Assembly: GCA_016713135.1 (NCBI GenBank)
Contig: JADJPR010000002.1
Coordinates: 186,001-250,000 of the forward strand
Source: Rhodanobacteraceae bacterium
GTDB taxonomy: Bacteria > Pseudomonadota > Gammaproteobacteria > Xanthomonadales > SZUA-5
Reading direction: 5' to 3'
Length of the DNA stretch: 64,000 bases
Shown: positions 26,885-34,958 of the stretch, in pieces
How positions within the stretch are numbered: the first letter of the stretch is position 1
Layout of the letters: each line of letters begins with the position of its first letter
The notes under the pieces: model-generated
The model's database searches: none
Told to the model about the DNA's origin: nothing
Seen by the model: only the letters and a program-made list of their open reading frames with translations
Program-made: the position numbers and the translations under genes

Positions 26885-29455
26885 TCATCGCTGCGCGGAA
26901 GCCGGCTGCGCCAGATCGCGCGCCAGGCGGAACCCCACGGTGTTGCTCAACCAGTCGCGCGATTCGGCGCGCCGTGAGATCGTCGCCGCCTCGTCCTTGT
27001 CGCTGTGCCACGCGCTACCCATGATCATGCGCTTGCTGCAATCCCCACTGCTGCGCGCCGCCTGACCCGGACTGCGTCCCGCGTGCGTGTCGTTGGCGCA
27101 ATCCGCCACCCATTCGCGCACATTGCCCTCCATATCATAGAGGCCCGCCGGCGAAGCCTCAAAGCGTCCGACGGGCGCGGTGTAGGCGTGGCCGTCGTCG
27201 CAGGACTGCGCACCGTTTCCACCTTCGGCCTTGCGGTAACTCTGGTCGGCGCGATTGCCACTGGCGCAGCCCTTGACCTTGACCTGACGCGCGAGCAACT
27301 GCCACTCGGCCTCCGACGGCAGGCGGTAGTTCTGCCCGGTGGTTTGCGACAACCACTTTGCATAGGCGGTTGCATCATTGAAGCCGACGCACACCACCGG
27401 GTGATCGCCGCCCTGGGGAAAGCCCGGTTCGCGCCAGGTGCGATCGCGCGAAACAGAGAAGAACCCGCCCTCGCGATTGCGGCAGCCTTCCTGTGTGACC
27501 GTATGGCGCGCCGCCTCGACGAAAGCGCGGAACTCGGCGACGCTGACCTCGCGACGGGCCACCGCGAAGGGCTGCGCGACCTTCGCGGCAATATCACCGC
27601 CGCGCTTCGCGCCGCCCAGCAGAACATCGCCGGCGCCGACGATCACCATCTCCGGCGTGCCCGCGGCATCGCGGAAGCGATACCCGGGCTTGCCGATCAC
27701 CTTGGCCTCGGCCAGCCATTTCTTCAGCTCGGCGTCGCCCGGCACCAGCGCCAGCGCCTGGTTCAATGCGAGTTCCGCTTCCGCGCCCTTCCAGGCGGCA
27801 AGCGCCGTGCGCGCCGACTCGCGCAGGCGCCCGACCCGCTGGTTCCAGCGCCCGTCGATCCGCGCGAGCAGCGCCGCGGTATCCAGGCCCGGGGTTTGCG
27901 CCACCTGGCGCGCGCGATCCAGGCGCTCCCTGCCCTCCGCCACCCGGCCAGCATCGAGCGATTCATCCGCGAGCGCGAGATAGGCATCGACGACCGCCGC
28001 GAGTCCCGCGCGGGCCGACTCATTGCCGGGTTCCAGCGTCAGCACGCGCGAGTAGAAAAGTGCCGCATTGGCTTCGGCCGGCAGCAGCAATCGCTGCATC
28101 CTGAGCAGCGCCTGGCCGAGTTCGAGGAAGGTCTGGATCCGTTCGGCTGGCGTCGGCACGACGAAATCGGCTGCCGGCGCCGGCAAGGCCGCCGCGTCGG
28201 GGGGCAGTCCGGCTGGGACGCCGGCCGGATCCGTGGCTATGACGCCGGTGATCACCTCACCATCGACCGGCGGCGCGATACCCGCGTTTACCGGCAACTC
28301 GCCGACCGACGCCGGTGCCGGGGTATCGGCCGGTGGCGGCGCGACAGGCTTGGCGGGTACCGGCTTGACCGGTGGCGTGGTCGCCGCGATGGGCGCCGGC
28401 GGCGTGGCACCGCGCGGACGCAGCCATAGACCATAGATGGTGGCGCCAATGCCTGCCAGCAACACCGCCAGCAGGGCGATTCGCGCCCACGTCGGGAAGG
28501 ATCCGCCTGCCGCACGCTCCGGCGCGGGCCCGACCTGGCGCGCAAGGTTGTCGATCGCCGCACTCGCGCTGCGAACCGGCACCGAGGCGGCAACCGGCAC
28601 ATTGGCCGGAGCTTGCGCATTGCGGGCAGCGACCGGCCTGGGCGTTGGCGGAGCCGCGGCCGGCACGCGCTGCAGTGCGGCGATGAACTCGTCGGCCGAT
28701 GCGTAGCGGTCCTTCGGATCCTTGGCCAGCGCCTGGTCGATGAATGCCTGCCAGTGGCTCAGGTCCTGCGGCAGCCGCGGTATCGGCTCGAACACGTGTG
28801 CGTAGGCGACTGCAAAGCCATCCGGGCCCTGGTACGGCGGGTGCCCGGTCAGCGCTTCGAAGGCCAGCGCGCCCAGGCTGTAGAGGTCCGAGCGGGCATC
28901 GACTTCGCCACCGCGCGCCTGCTCCGGACTCATGTAATTGCTGGTGCCGATGCTGACGCCGGTACTGGTGATCCGGGTCGACCCGCTGAGCGCGCGGGCT
29001 ATGCCGAAATCGGTCAGCAGCGGGGTGTCCGCGGCATCGAACATGATGTTGCCGGGGGTCACGTCGCGATGCACCACGCCCTGCTGGTGCGCGAAGCCGA
29101 GCGCCTTGGCGATGCCGGTGAGCACGCGGATGATCTCGCCCTGCTCGACACCCTTGCGCATGCGCTGCGCGAAGTCGCCGCCGGGCAGGAACTGCATCGA
29201 GAAATAATGCAGGTGGTCGTTGGTGACGCCCACCTCGTAGACCGCAACGATATGCGGATGGGTCAGCGAGGCGATGGTGCGCGCCTCGCGCAGGAAGCGT
29301 TTGGAAAAACTCGAATCAGCCGCCAGCGCAGGTGCCATGACCTTGAGCGCGACACGGCGCTCGAGCGACGTCTGGATCGCGAGATAGACGCGCGCCATGC
29401 CGCCGACCCCGAGTTCCCGCTCTATCGCATAGCCTGGTATGGAAATTGGCCCCAC
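26885..29455 (-). CDS. Membrane Ser/Thr protein kinase fused to a formylglycine-generating-enzyme-like domain
   Basis: The 856-residue protein has four parts. A kinase domain spans about 8-265 (GVGGMA loop, K38, HRD 129-131, N136, DFG 149-151). The catalytic-loop Lys of HRDxKxxN is Thr133 here, which is unusual. A Pro/Ala-rich linker leads to a membrane helix at about 323-343. A helical TPR-like stretch is at about 440-580. A SUMF1/FGE-sulfatase fold spans about 600-850 (EMVIVGAGDVLLGG, GDHPVVCVGFNDATAYAKWL, RLPSEAEWQLLA, GNVREWVADC). In kinase fusions this fold usually senses ligands; the topology places it in the periplasm. Start GTG 29455. It sits upstream of the FHA gene and is probably co-expressed. 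Confidence 0.88.
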   Translation of the reverse strand: MGPISIPGYAIERELGVGGMARVYLAIQTSLERRVALKVMAPALAADSSFSKRFLREARTIASLTHPHIVAVYEVGVTNDHLHYFSMQFLPGGDFAQRMRKGVEQGEIIRVLTGIAKALGFAHQQGVVHRDVTPGNIMFDAADTPLLTDFGIARALSGSTRITSTGVSIGTSNYMSPEQARGGEVDARSDLYSLGALAFEALTGHPPYQGPDGFAVAYAHVFEPIPRLPQDLSHWQAFIDQALAKDPKDRYASADEFIAALQRVPAAAPPTPRPVAARNAQAPANVPVAASVPVRSASAAIDNLARQVGPAPERAAGGSFPTWARIALLAVLLAGIGATIYGLWLRPRGATPPAPIAATTPPVKPVPAKPVAPPPADTPAPASVGELPVNAGIAPPVDGEVITGVIATDPAGVPAGLPPDAAALPAPAADFVVPTPAERIQTFLELGQALLRMQRLLLPAEANAALFYSRVLTLEPGNESARAGLAAVVDAYLALADESLDAGRVAEGRERLDRARQVAQTPGLDTAALLARIDGRWNQRVGRLRESARTALAAWKGAEAELALNQALALVPGDAELKKWLAEAKVIGKPGYRFRDAAGTPEMVIVGAGDVLLGGAKRGGDIAAKVAQPFAVARREVSVAEFRAFVEAARHTVTQEGCRNREGGFFSVSRDRTWREPGFPQGGDHPVVCVGFNDATAYAKWLSQTTGQNYRLPSEAEWQLLARQVKVKGCASGNRADQSYRKAEGGNGAQSCDDGHAYTAPVGRFEASPAGLYDMEGNVREWVADCANDTHAGRSPGQAARSSGDCSKRMIMGSAWHSDKDEAATISRRAESRDWLSNTVGFRLARDLAQPASAQR

Positions 29456-29656
29456 GCGGCTGTCACGGTCCTTCAGGTCGGAAAGGCCGATTCTAGCCCG
29501 GATACTTCCTGAGGTCGCGAGGGGTTGGGGGCACTTGCCGCCTCAAGGTGCTGCGCATCGGTCTGCCCCCGATGGCCGCCCGGCCGCGTGTACCGCGATA
29601 CCGTGTGCGCGAAACAGATGCGATGATCCGCGCCCCCGTTGCCGGTCTTCCTACCG

Positions 29657-29992
29657 ATGTCCGCTGCCGCTACCCTGATCGCAATGCTGCTGCTCGCCAC
29701 AGCTGTAATCGGCTGGCAGTTGCTGCGGGCGATGCACGAGCGCGCGATGGCGGTCGCCGTGCGCAGTTGCCGCGAGGCGGGGGTCCAGTTGCTCGATGCG
29801 ACGGTGGCGCTGCAACAGCTGCGGCTGGCACGCGAGGACGGGCAGATCGGCTGGCGCCTGGATTACGGATTCGATATCAGTGCCGATGGTCAGCAGCGCC
29901 GCAGCGGCCGCATTCGATTCCATCGCGGAGCACTCAAGTGGGTCGAGATGCCGCGCGATGGCAATCAGCGCGACCTCTGGATTGCGCCCTAG
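29657..29992 (+). CDS. DUF3301 family small membrane protein
   Basis: A single N-terminal membrane helix (LIAMLLLATAVIGWQLL) is followed by CREAGVQLLDATVALQQLRLAR and a short beta region, the DUF3301 pattern; 111 residues. Function unknown. The stop TAG (29990-29992) is partly formed by the MITE insertion: TA is the target site and G is the first base of the element. The reconstructed empty site also reads TAG, so the protein is unaffected. Confidence 0.75.
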   Translation: MSAAATLIAMLLLATAVIGWQLLRAMHERAMAVAVRSCREAGVQLLDATVALQQLRLAREDGQIGWRLDYGFDISADGQQRRSGRIRFHRGALKWVEMPRDGNQRDLWIAP

Positions 29993-30224
29993 TGTGGTGT
30001 TCCGTAATTAAGTTGAAGAAATTTCCGATGAATTTTGCGGCGAGGCAAGGCGAGAGGAGGGTGAAAGCCGGCGGCTTGCGCGGCATGCCGCGCGCCGGCT
30101 TGAACGCCCGCAACTGGTTGCGGGCCGGAACCGGAGGTCATAGCAGGGCTATGGCGACGACGAGCAACGCCGCATCGGCGCAAAAGGCGCGGAAATAATT
30201 CAAGGTAATTACGGAACACCACAC
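29992..30224 (+). mobile_element. 233 bp MITE with IS630-type ends
   Basis: The non-coding element is bounded by TA (29990-29991 and 30225-30226). Terminal inverted repeats begin GTGTGGTGTTCCGTAATTA and match the adjacent IS630 element's ends. Subterminal TTGAA and TTTCCG motifs are also mirrored. The interior is GC-rich with nested palindromes, for example GCCGGCGGCTTGCGCGGC with its downstream complement. It was presumably mobilised in trans by an IS630 transposase. Confidence 0.85.
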
Positions 30225-30226
30225 TA

Positions 30227-31412
30227 GTGTGGTGTTCCGTAATTAAGCATAAATAAGTCACGCCAGTCTCGCGGCCGCACGACCGACGGCATCGATGATC
30301 TGGTCGGCGCTCTTGTGCCACACAAATGGCTTGGGGTCCTCGTTGTGGCGCGCCAGGTAGGCGCGAATCGACTGCTCCAGATCCTTCACGCTGGTGTGGG
30401 CGCCGCGCTTGATCCACTTCTCGCTCAGCGTGGAGAAGAACCGCTCTACCAGATTCAGCCAGGACGCGGACGTCGGCGTGAAGTGGACGTGGTAGCACGG
30501 ACGTGCAGCGAACCAGCGCGCACGGCATCGGTCTTGTGGGTGCCATAGTTGTCCATGATGAGATGCACGTCGTGGTCGGCAGGCACCGCGGCGTCGATGA
30601 CCCCGAGGAATGCAGGAACTCGGCACTGCGATGGCGTCGCTTGAGCTGGCTGATGACTTTTCCCCGTGGCGACGTCCAGCGCCGCGAACAGTGAGGTGGT
30701 TCCGTGGCGCTTGTAGTCGTGCGTTCGTGTCGCCGGCTTGCCGAACGTCAACGGCAGTCCGGGCTGCGTTCGATCCAGCGCCTGGATCTGACTCTTCTCG
30801 TCCACACAGAGGACCAACGCGCGATCCGGTGGAGTCAGGTATAGCCCGACGACATCGCGCACCTTGTCGACGAAGTGCGGATCCGTCGACAGCTTGAAGG
30901 TGTCCTGCAGGTGTGGCTTGAGGACGAATGCACGCCAGATTCGATGCACCGAAGTCGCCGAAACTCCGGTCGCCTCGCTCATCTGGCGCACGCTCCAATG
31001 CGTTGAATTCTCGGGCTTTGTCTGGCGGACGCGATCGATCACCTCCTGCACCTGCTCATCGCTCAAGCGACGACCGCGGCCTGCGCGCGGGGCGTCCCCC
31101 AATCCCGCCAGCCGGAACGCCTCAAGCGCCGCCGCCACTTGGAGATGGTCTGCGCCGTCGTCTTCATCCGCTCGGCGATGACTCTGCTCGACTCACCACC
31201 GGCCAAAGCCAGGATGATCCTGATCCGAAACTTTTCGTCCGTAGCACCCTTGCGCGAATTGAGCCGGGACCGCAACTCGGTCCGCTCCTCGTCGCTCAGT
31301 TGCAAACCCAGAGGCGGGCGACCATTCCTGGCCATTGGTAGATCCTAAGTCGATGATGAAGCATAGACTGCGGATCAGTGACTTAGTTCAACTTAATTAC
31401 GGAACACCACAC
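30227..31412 (-). mobile_element. IS630-family insertion sequence, decayed
   Basis: The 1186 bp element has perfect ends GTGTGGTGTTCCGTAATTAA in inverted orientation, flanked by TA at 30225-30226 and 31413-31414. TA duplication is the IS630/Tc1-mariner signature. A further AAGTCAC motif is mirrored about 30 bp in from each end. It abuts the MITE, and the two share the central TA. Confidence 0.9.
30258..31335 (-). pseudogene. IS630-family transposase with multiple frame disruptions
   Basis: The DDE transposase is readable only by switching frames. Helix-turn-helix domains read ARNGRPPLGLQLSDEERTEL to KWRRRL (31335 to about 31120), then LGDAPRAGRGRRLSDEQVQE in another frame. VLCVDEKSQIQALDRTQPGL and LIMDNYGTHKT give the first two catalytic Asp residues. 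FTPTSASWLNLVERFFS, with the catalytic Glu, is in a third frame. A 45 bp stretch near 30612-30657 (VISQLKRRHRSAEFL) is also out of frame between two compensating indels. Four disruptions argue against one programmed frameshift. The product is inactive. Confidence 0.85.
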
Positions 31413-31564
31413 TAGGAAACCCCTGGCGTACCGCGCGCCGTCATCGCAAGCCCGCGGCGGACCCGATCTTGTGCTTGATCCGGTGCGGTTCTCCGTCAGA
31501 TTGCTTGCGCCAGTAACTGTTGCGACAACCCGGGTGGCGCTTCGATAATCCGCGCCGCTTCGCT

Positions 31565-31620
31565 GTCGCCTGCCTCTGGGGAGAGACCCAGGCGACGCCA
31601 GCCGCGCGGGGGCGCGGCGT
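31565..31620 (+). other. Two stem-loops in the leader of the amidase gene
   Basis: GTCGCCTG (31565-31572) pairs perfectly with CAGGCGAC (31589-31596). It is followed by CCGCGC/GCGCGG around 31602-31618. They sit 40-95 bases before the amidase ATG. I could not match them to a riboswitch class; they may be a leader fold or chance GC-rich palindromes. Confidence 0.4.
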
Positions 31621-31659
31621 GGTCGGTGGAGTCCGGGTCAAACACACTGGGGAAAACTC

Positions 31660-33498
31660 ATGACGTCCAGCTACACCAGGCACGCTCTGGCGTGCGCGCT
31701 TGCGCTTGGTCTTTCGTCCGCCTTCGCCGGAGTGGCGCCGCAGCGCGCGCAGGCGCCGGGCGTCGAGCAGATGATCCAGGCCAACGAGGCCGACCTGCGT
31801 GCGCACCGCGCCGCGTTTCCGGCTTATTTTGCGAAGGCCTATGCGCAGTACCCGCAGTTGCCCACGGGCAGCCTGGAAGCGATCGCAATGAGCGCGAGCC
31901 GCTGGATGCACATCCTCCCAGACGCCACCCGGGAAAGCCATGCGCACCAGCCGCCGGCTTATGGCGTGATGGGATTGCGCGACGGCAGCGGCGGCTTCGC
32001 CGATGTGCTGTCGCAGGCCGCCCAGGCATCCGGTTTGAGCAAGCAGCGAATCATGGACAGCGCCGAGGCAAACATCCTGGCGACTGCGGCCTTGCTGTCG
32101 CAGTGGATCGGCGAGCGGGGCGCCCGGGCCCAGCGCATGGAAGACCTGGTGCCGGAACTGATGCGCCTGTCGGCGATCGACCAGACCAAGCGCTCGGCGA
32201 TCAGTGCCTTCGCCGCCGAGGCCTACGCTTTCGACGTGCTGCTTGCGGCGGACCGTGGTTCGGATGACCAGGGAATCCTGGTGCCGGAGAAGGCAGTCGA
32301 GTGGGAACGCGCCTTCGATATCGATGCGCTCAAGCGCCAGCGCGCGCCCTTCGTGCGCCTGGACCTGGAAGGAGACCGCGTGCAGGCCGATGGCGAGGTC
32401 TTTGACGCCACCAGCAGCACGCTGAAGCTGACCGAGGGCGCGAAGAGCACCGATTACGCGCCGGCCCTCTGGGTGGCGTCTCCCTACAACTCCACGCGCA
32501 GCGCCGCAGCGTCGGCAGTGACCATCCACACGATGCAGGGCAGCTACGCCGGCTCGATCAGCTGGTTCCAGAGCAACCCGTACAGTGTGTCAGCGCATTA
32601 CCTGATCCGCAGCAGCGATGGCCAGGTGACCCAGATGGTGCGCGAATCGCGCGCGGCGCACCACGTGGGCACCCACAACGGCTATACCCTCGGCATCGAA
32701 CACGAAGGCTATGTGGCGAATGCATCCTGGTACACCACGGCGATGTACAACGCCTCGGCCGCGCTGACGCGCCATTTCTGCGCGCGCTACGCGATCCCGT
32801 GCACCTCGGCCTACAACGGCACCGCGTCGAGCGGGCTGGTCGTGCTTCCGACCAGCACGAAGATCAAGGGCCACCAGCATTATTCCAACCAGAGCCATAC
32901 CGATCCCGGCCAGTACTGGGACTGGCGCCGCTACTACAGCCTGCTGAACCCGGCGCAGAGCGTGACCCGCGTTCTCGACAGCTTCGAGACCAGCGAAGGC
33001 CACTTCGATACCTCGCCCGCATACTCGGGAAGTACCGCCGGAATCAGCACTTCCTCGACTGCCGAGCGGGTCTCCAGCGTCCGCAAGAGCGGCAGTTGGT
33101 CGGAGCAGCTGATGCTGGTCGACAACGCGTCCAGCAGCGGCAACTGGGCGGTGCGCTTCCTGTCGGGCGGCGGCTCGCCGTCAGCCAACAGCTCGCTGAC
33201 TCGCGCCAATGGCTACGTGGGCTTCTGGGTTTACTCCGGAGGCAGCGGTCTGACTGCGGCGCTGGGCATCGACGATTCCGACGGCACCGAGCGCTCGGTC
33301 GCGAAGTCGATTCCAGCCAACACCTGGACTTACCTGGAATGGCGCCTCGACGATGCTGCGCAGTGGGACGCCTGGGTCAATGGCAACGGCGCGATCACCG
33401 CCAATTCGGTGACACTGGACGCGATCTGGTTCTACCGCGCGCAAACCAGCTACACCGTATACGTCTACATCGACGACGTGACCCACCGCACGCAGTAA
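31660..33498 (+). CDS. Secreted N-acetylmuramoyl-L-alanine amidase with C-terminal beta-sandwich
   Basis: The 612-residue protein has a signal peptide (RHALACALALGLSSAFA). The N-terminal helical region, about 30-200, includes YGVMGLRD, reminiscent of lysozyme-like folds. The Amidase_2 domain spans about 280-425, with zinc ligands H290 (VTIHTMQG), H413 and D415 (HTDPG). The C-terminal 160 residues form a carbohydrate-binding-like beta-sandwich (FETSEGHFDTSPAYSGST). It likely cleaves the stem peptide from peptidoglycan in the periplasm or outside the cell. GGGGAAAA precedes the ATG. The gene begins 245 bp right of the IS630 element; apart from the leader hairpins that spacer shows nothing else. 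Confidence 0.87.
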   Translation: MTSSYTRHALACALALGLSSAFAGVAPQRAQAPGVEQMIQANEADLRAHRAAFPAYFAKAYAQYPQLPTGSLEAIAMSASRWMHILPDATRESHAHQPPAYGVMGLRDGSGGFADVLSQAAQASGLSKQRIMDSAEANILATAALLSQWIGERGARAQRMEDLVPELMRLSAIDQTKRSAISAFAAEAYAFDVLLAADRGSDDQGILVPEKAVEWERAFDIDALKRQRAPFVRLDLEGDRVQADGEVFDATSSTLKLTEGAKSTDYAPALWVASPYNSTRSAAASAVTIHTMQGSYAGSISWFQSNPYSVSAHYLIRSSDGQVTQMVRESRAAHHVGTHNGYTLGIEHEGYVANASWYTTAMYNASAALTRHFCARYAIPCTSAYNGTASSGLVVLPTSTKIKGHQHYSNQSHTDPGQYWDWRRYYSLLNPAQSVTRVLDSFETSEGHFDTSPAYSGSTAGISTSSTAERVSSVRKSGSWSEQLMLVDNASSSGNWAVRFLSGGGSPSANSSLTRANGYVGFWVYSGGSGLTAALGIDDSDGTERSVAKSIPANTWTYLEWRLDDAAQWDAWVNGNGAITANSVTLDAIWFYRAQTSYTVYVYIDDVTHRTQ

Positions 33499-33565
33499 GC
33501 TATCCGGCGCTTGAGTCCCGCCGCTCGCAGACCCGCAACGGCAAGCACCGCATGATTGCATCGGC

Positions 33566-33648
33566 GTAGCCCGGAGTACCGCGCAGCGGTTCTCCGGGTA
33601 CCTGCGGCAAGCACCCGGAGAACGCGCTCCGCGCGTACTCCGGGCTAC
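33566..33648 (+). repeat. BIME: two head-to-head REP elements
   Basis: REP 1 (33566-33599) and inverted REP 2 (33613-33648) share the GTAGCCCGGAGTAC start and TTCTCCGGGT end, forming a long cruciform. It lies within the 328 bp spacer 33499-33826, between the amidase and the cyclase gene. The rest of that spacer holds the direct repeats listed next. Confidence 0.85.
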
Positions 33649-33669
33649 ACGCCCGACGGACTTTCCCCT

Positions 33670-33807
33670 GCCCGTCGGCATGGCCGCCGGGCGTTCGCAC
33701 GCGCAGCCAGCATTCCGCCAAAAAGCGCAGGCCACAAGGCAATCTGATCGAACTCGCCCCGGCCCGTCGGCGTAGCCGCCGGGCGTTCGCACGCGCAGGC
33801 AGCATTC
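33670..33807 (+). repeat. 46 bp direct repeat in two copies
   Basis: Copies at 33670-33715 and 33762-33807 are about 93% identical. Each contains a palindromic GCCCGTCGGC...GCCGCCGGGC and the block GCGTTCGCACGCGCAG. They resemble a second REP type. Confidence 0.85.
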
Positions 33808-33826
33808 GCTGCCTAGAAGCGCGTGC

Positions 33827-34720
33827 TCACCCCGCGCACTGGAAGTAGAGGACGTCCGTGGGGTCCTTGTCGACCGCCTGGCCGAGGCTGATCTTGCCGC
33901 CCTTGCGCAGCTGCAACTCATCCCGGTGCAGGCGCAGTTCGTCGTCGTCGCCCAGGCGCACGTAGGTGCCGTTGGTGCTGCGATCGGTCAGGACGAAATA
34001 GCCGCGGCGGAACTCGATGGTGGCGTGGTTGCGCGACACCCATTCGTTGTCGATCACCAGCGAGCTGTTCGGATCGCGGCCGAGGCCGAAGGGCGGCGAC
34101 AGGCTGGAGATCTCGATCAGCTGGCCGCGGTAACGCAGGCTGAGCTTGGCGCCCGCCGGTGCGTCTTCAAGGCGGATCGCACGCGCCACCATGGTGACGT
34201 TGGAGGTGTCTTCCTGCCAGATGACGTCGACGATCTCGACCGGATTCAGCTTGCCGGCCACGCGCACATCGCCCAAGTGACGGGTGCGGATGATCGAGCT
34301 GTTGGTCAGGCCCTTGACGGTGCTCAGGGTGGTGACGATCTGCTCGCGCTTGGCCATCTGGGTCATGCGCGCGGCGGTGTTGACCGCGTCGCCGTAGACG
34401 TCGCCATCTTCCAGCAGCGCCTCGCCGTGGTGCAGGCCGATACGCACCGCGAGGAAATCGCGCTGCCAGACCACATCGCCAGCGACCCGGCGCTGCATGT
34501 CGATTCCGGCCATCAACCCCGCCATCGGGCCAGGGAAGGTGCACATCAGCTCGTCGCCGATGGTCTTGATCACGCGGCCGCCATGGCGCTGCGTGATCTC
34601 GGTCAGGACACCGAGCACGGCGGAGGTGATCGAGCGGGCGCCGACGTCGCCGAGCTTCTCGAACAGCTTGGTACTGCCCGCGATGTCGGCGAACAGGATG
34701 GTGATGGGCTGAAGGCTCAT
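33827..34720 (-). CDS. Adenylate/guanylate cyclase-domain protein fused to FHA domain
   Basis: The 297-residue soluble protein has a class III nucleotide cyclase domain (ITILFADIAGSTKLFEKLGD, KTIGDELMCTFP, YGDAVNTAARM) over about 1-180. The metal-binding Asp are D12 and the one in GDELM. A C-terminal FHA domain follows (FGLGRDPNSSLVI, SRNHATIEF, STNGTYVRL). The FHA domain should bring the cyclase under Ser/Thr phospho-signalling. ATG 34720 is used; longer frames extend through a non-coding spacer. Product cAMP or cGMP cannot be told by eye. Confidence 0.88.
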   Translation of the reverse strand: MSLQPITILFADIAGSTKLFEKLGDVGARSITSAVLGVLTEITQRHGGRVIKTIGDELMCTFPGPMAGLMAGIDMQRRVAGDVVWQRDFLAVRIGLHHGEALLEDGDVYGDAVNTAARMTQMAKREQIVTTLSTVKGLTNSSIIRTRHLGDVRVAGKLNPVEIVDVIWQEDTSNVTMVARAIRLEDAPAGAKLSLRYRGQLIEISSLSPPFGLGRDPNSSLVIDNEWVSRNHATIEFRRGYFVLTDRSTNGTYVRLGDDDELRLHRDELQLRKGGKISLGQAVDKDPTDVLYFQCAG

Positions 34721-34958
34721 GGGGCCAATGTTAGGGGATCGGCCGACGCGGGCAAAGTGGGAAAGTGTGGCAAATGGGACATCCTGGCGGCGGGCGACAC
34801 CGGCGGACCGCCGGCGGCGTCCAATTTTCACAGGACCTGCACGCGCATTGTCGCGCCGCATGCGTGTCAACCGATGGCTGCCCCGTCCGTTGTCGGCATC
34901 GGGGACGGCGCCGTGCACGCGCGCCGGATCGAGTTCACATGTCTGAACGGGAGGTCGC

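Noticed and set aside
26029..29455. Type VI secretion threonine-phosphorylation cluster
   Set aside because: FHA and kinase genes are present, but no Tss structural gene occurs in the window.
30258..31335. Programmed -1 frameshift making an IS630 transposase
   Set aside because: At least four disruptions are needed, including a compensating indel pair around 30612-30657; programmed shifting explains only one.
31415..31659. c-di-GMP or glycine riboswitch upstream of the amidase
   Set aside because: Conserved core bases of those classes are not found; only generic GC-rich stems remain.
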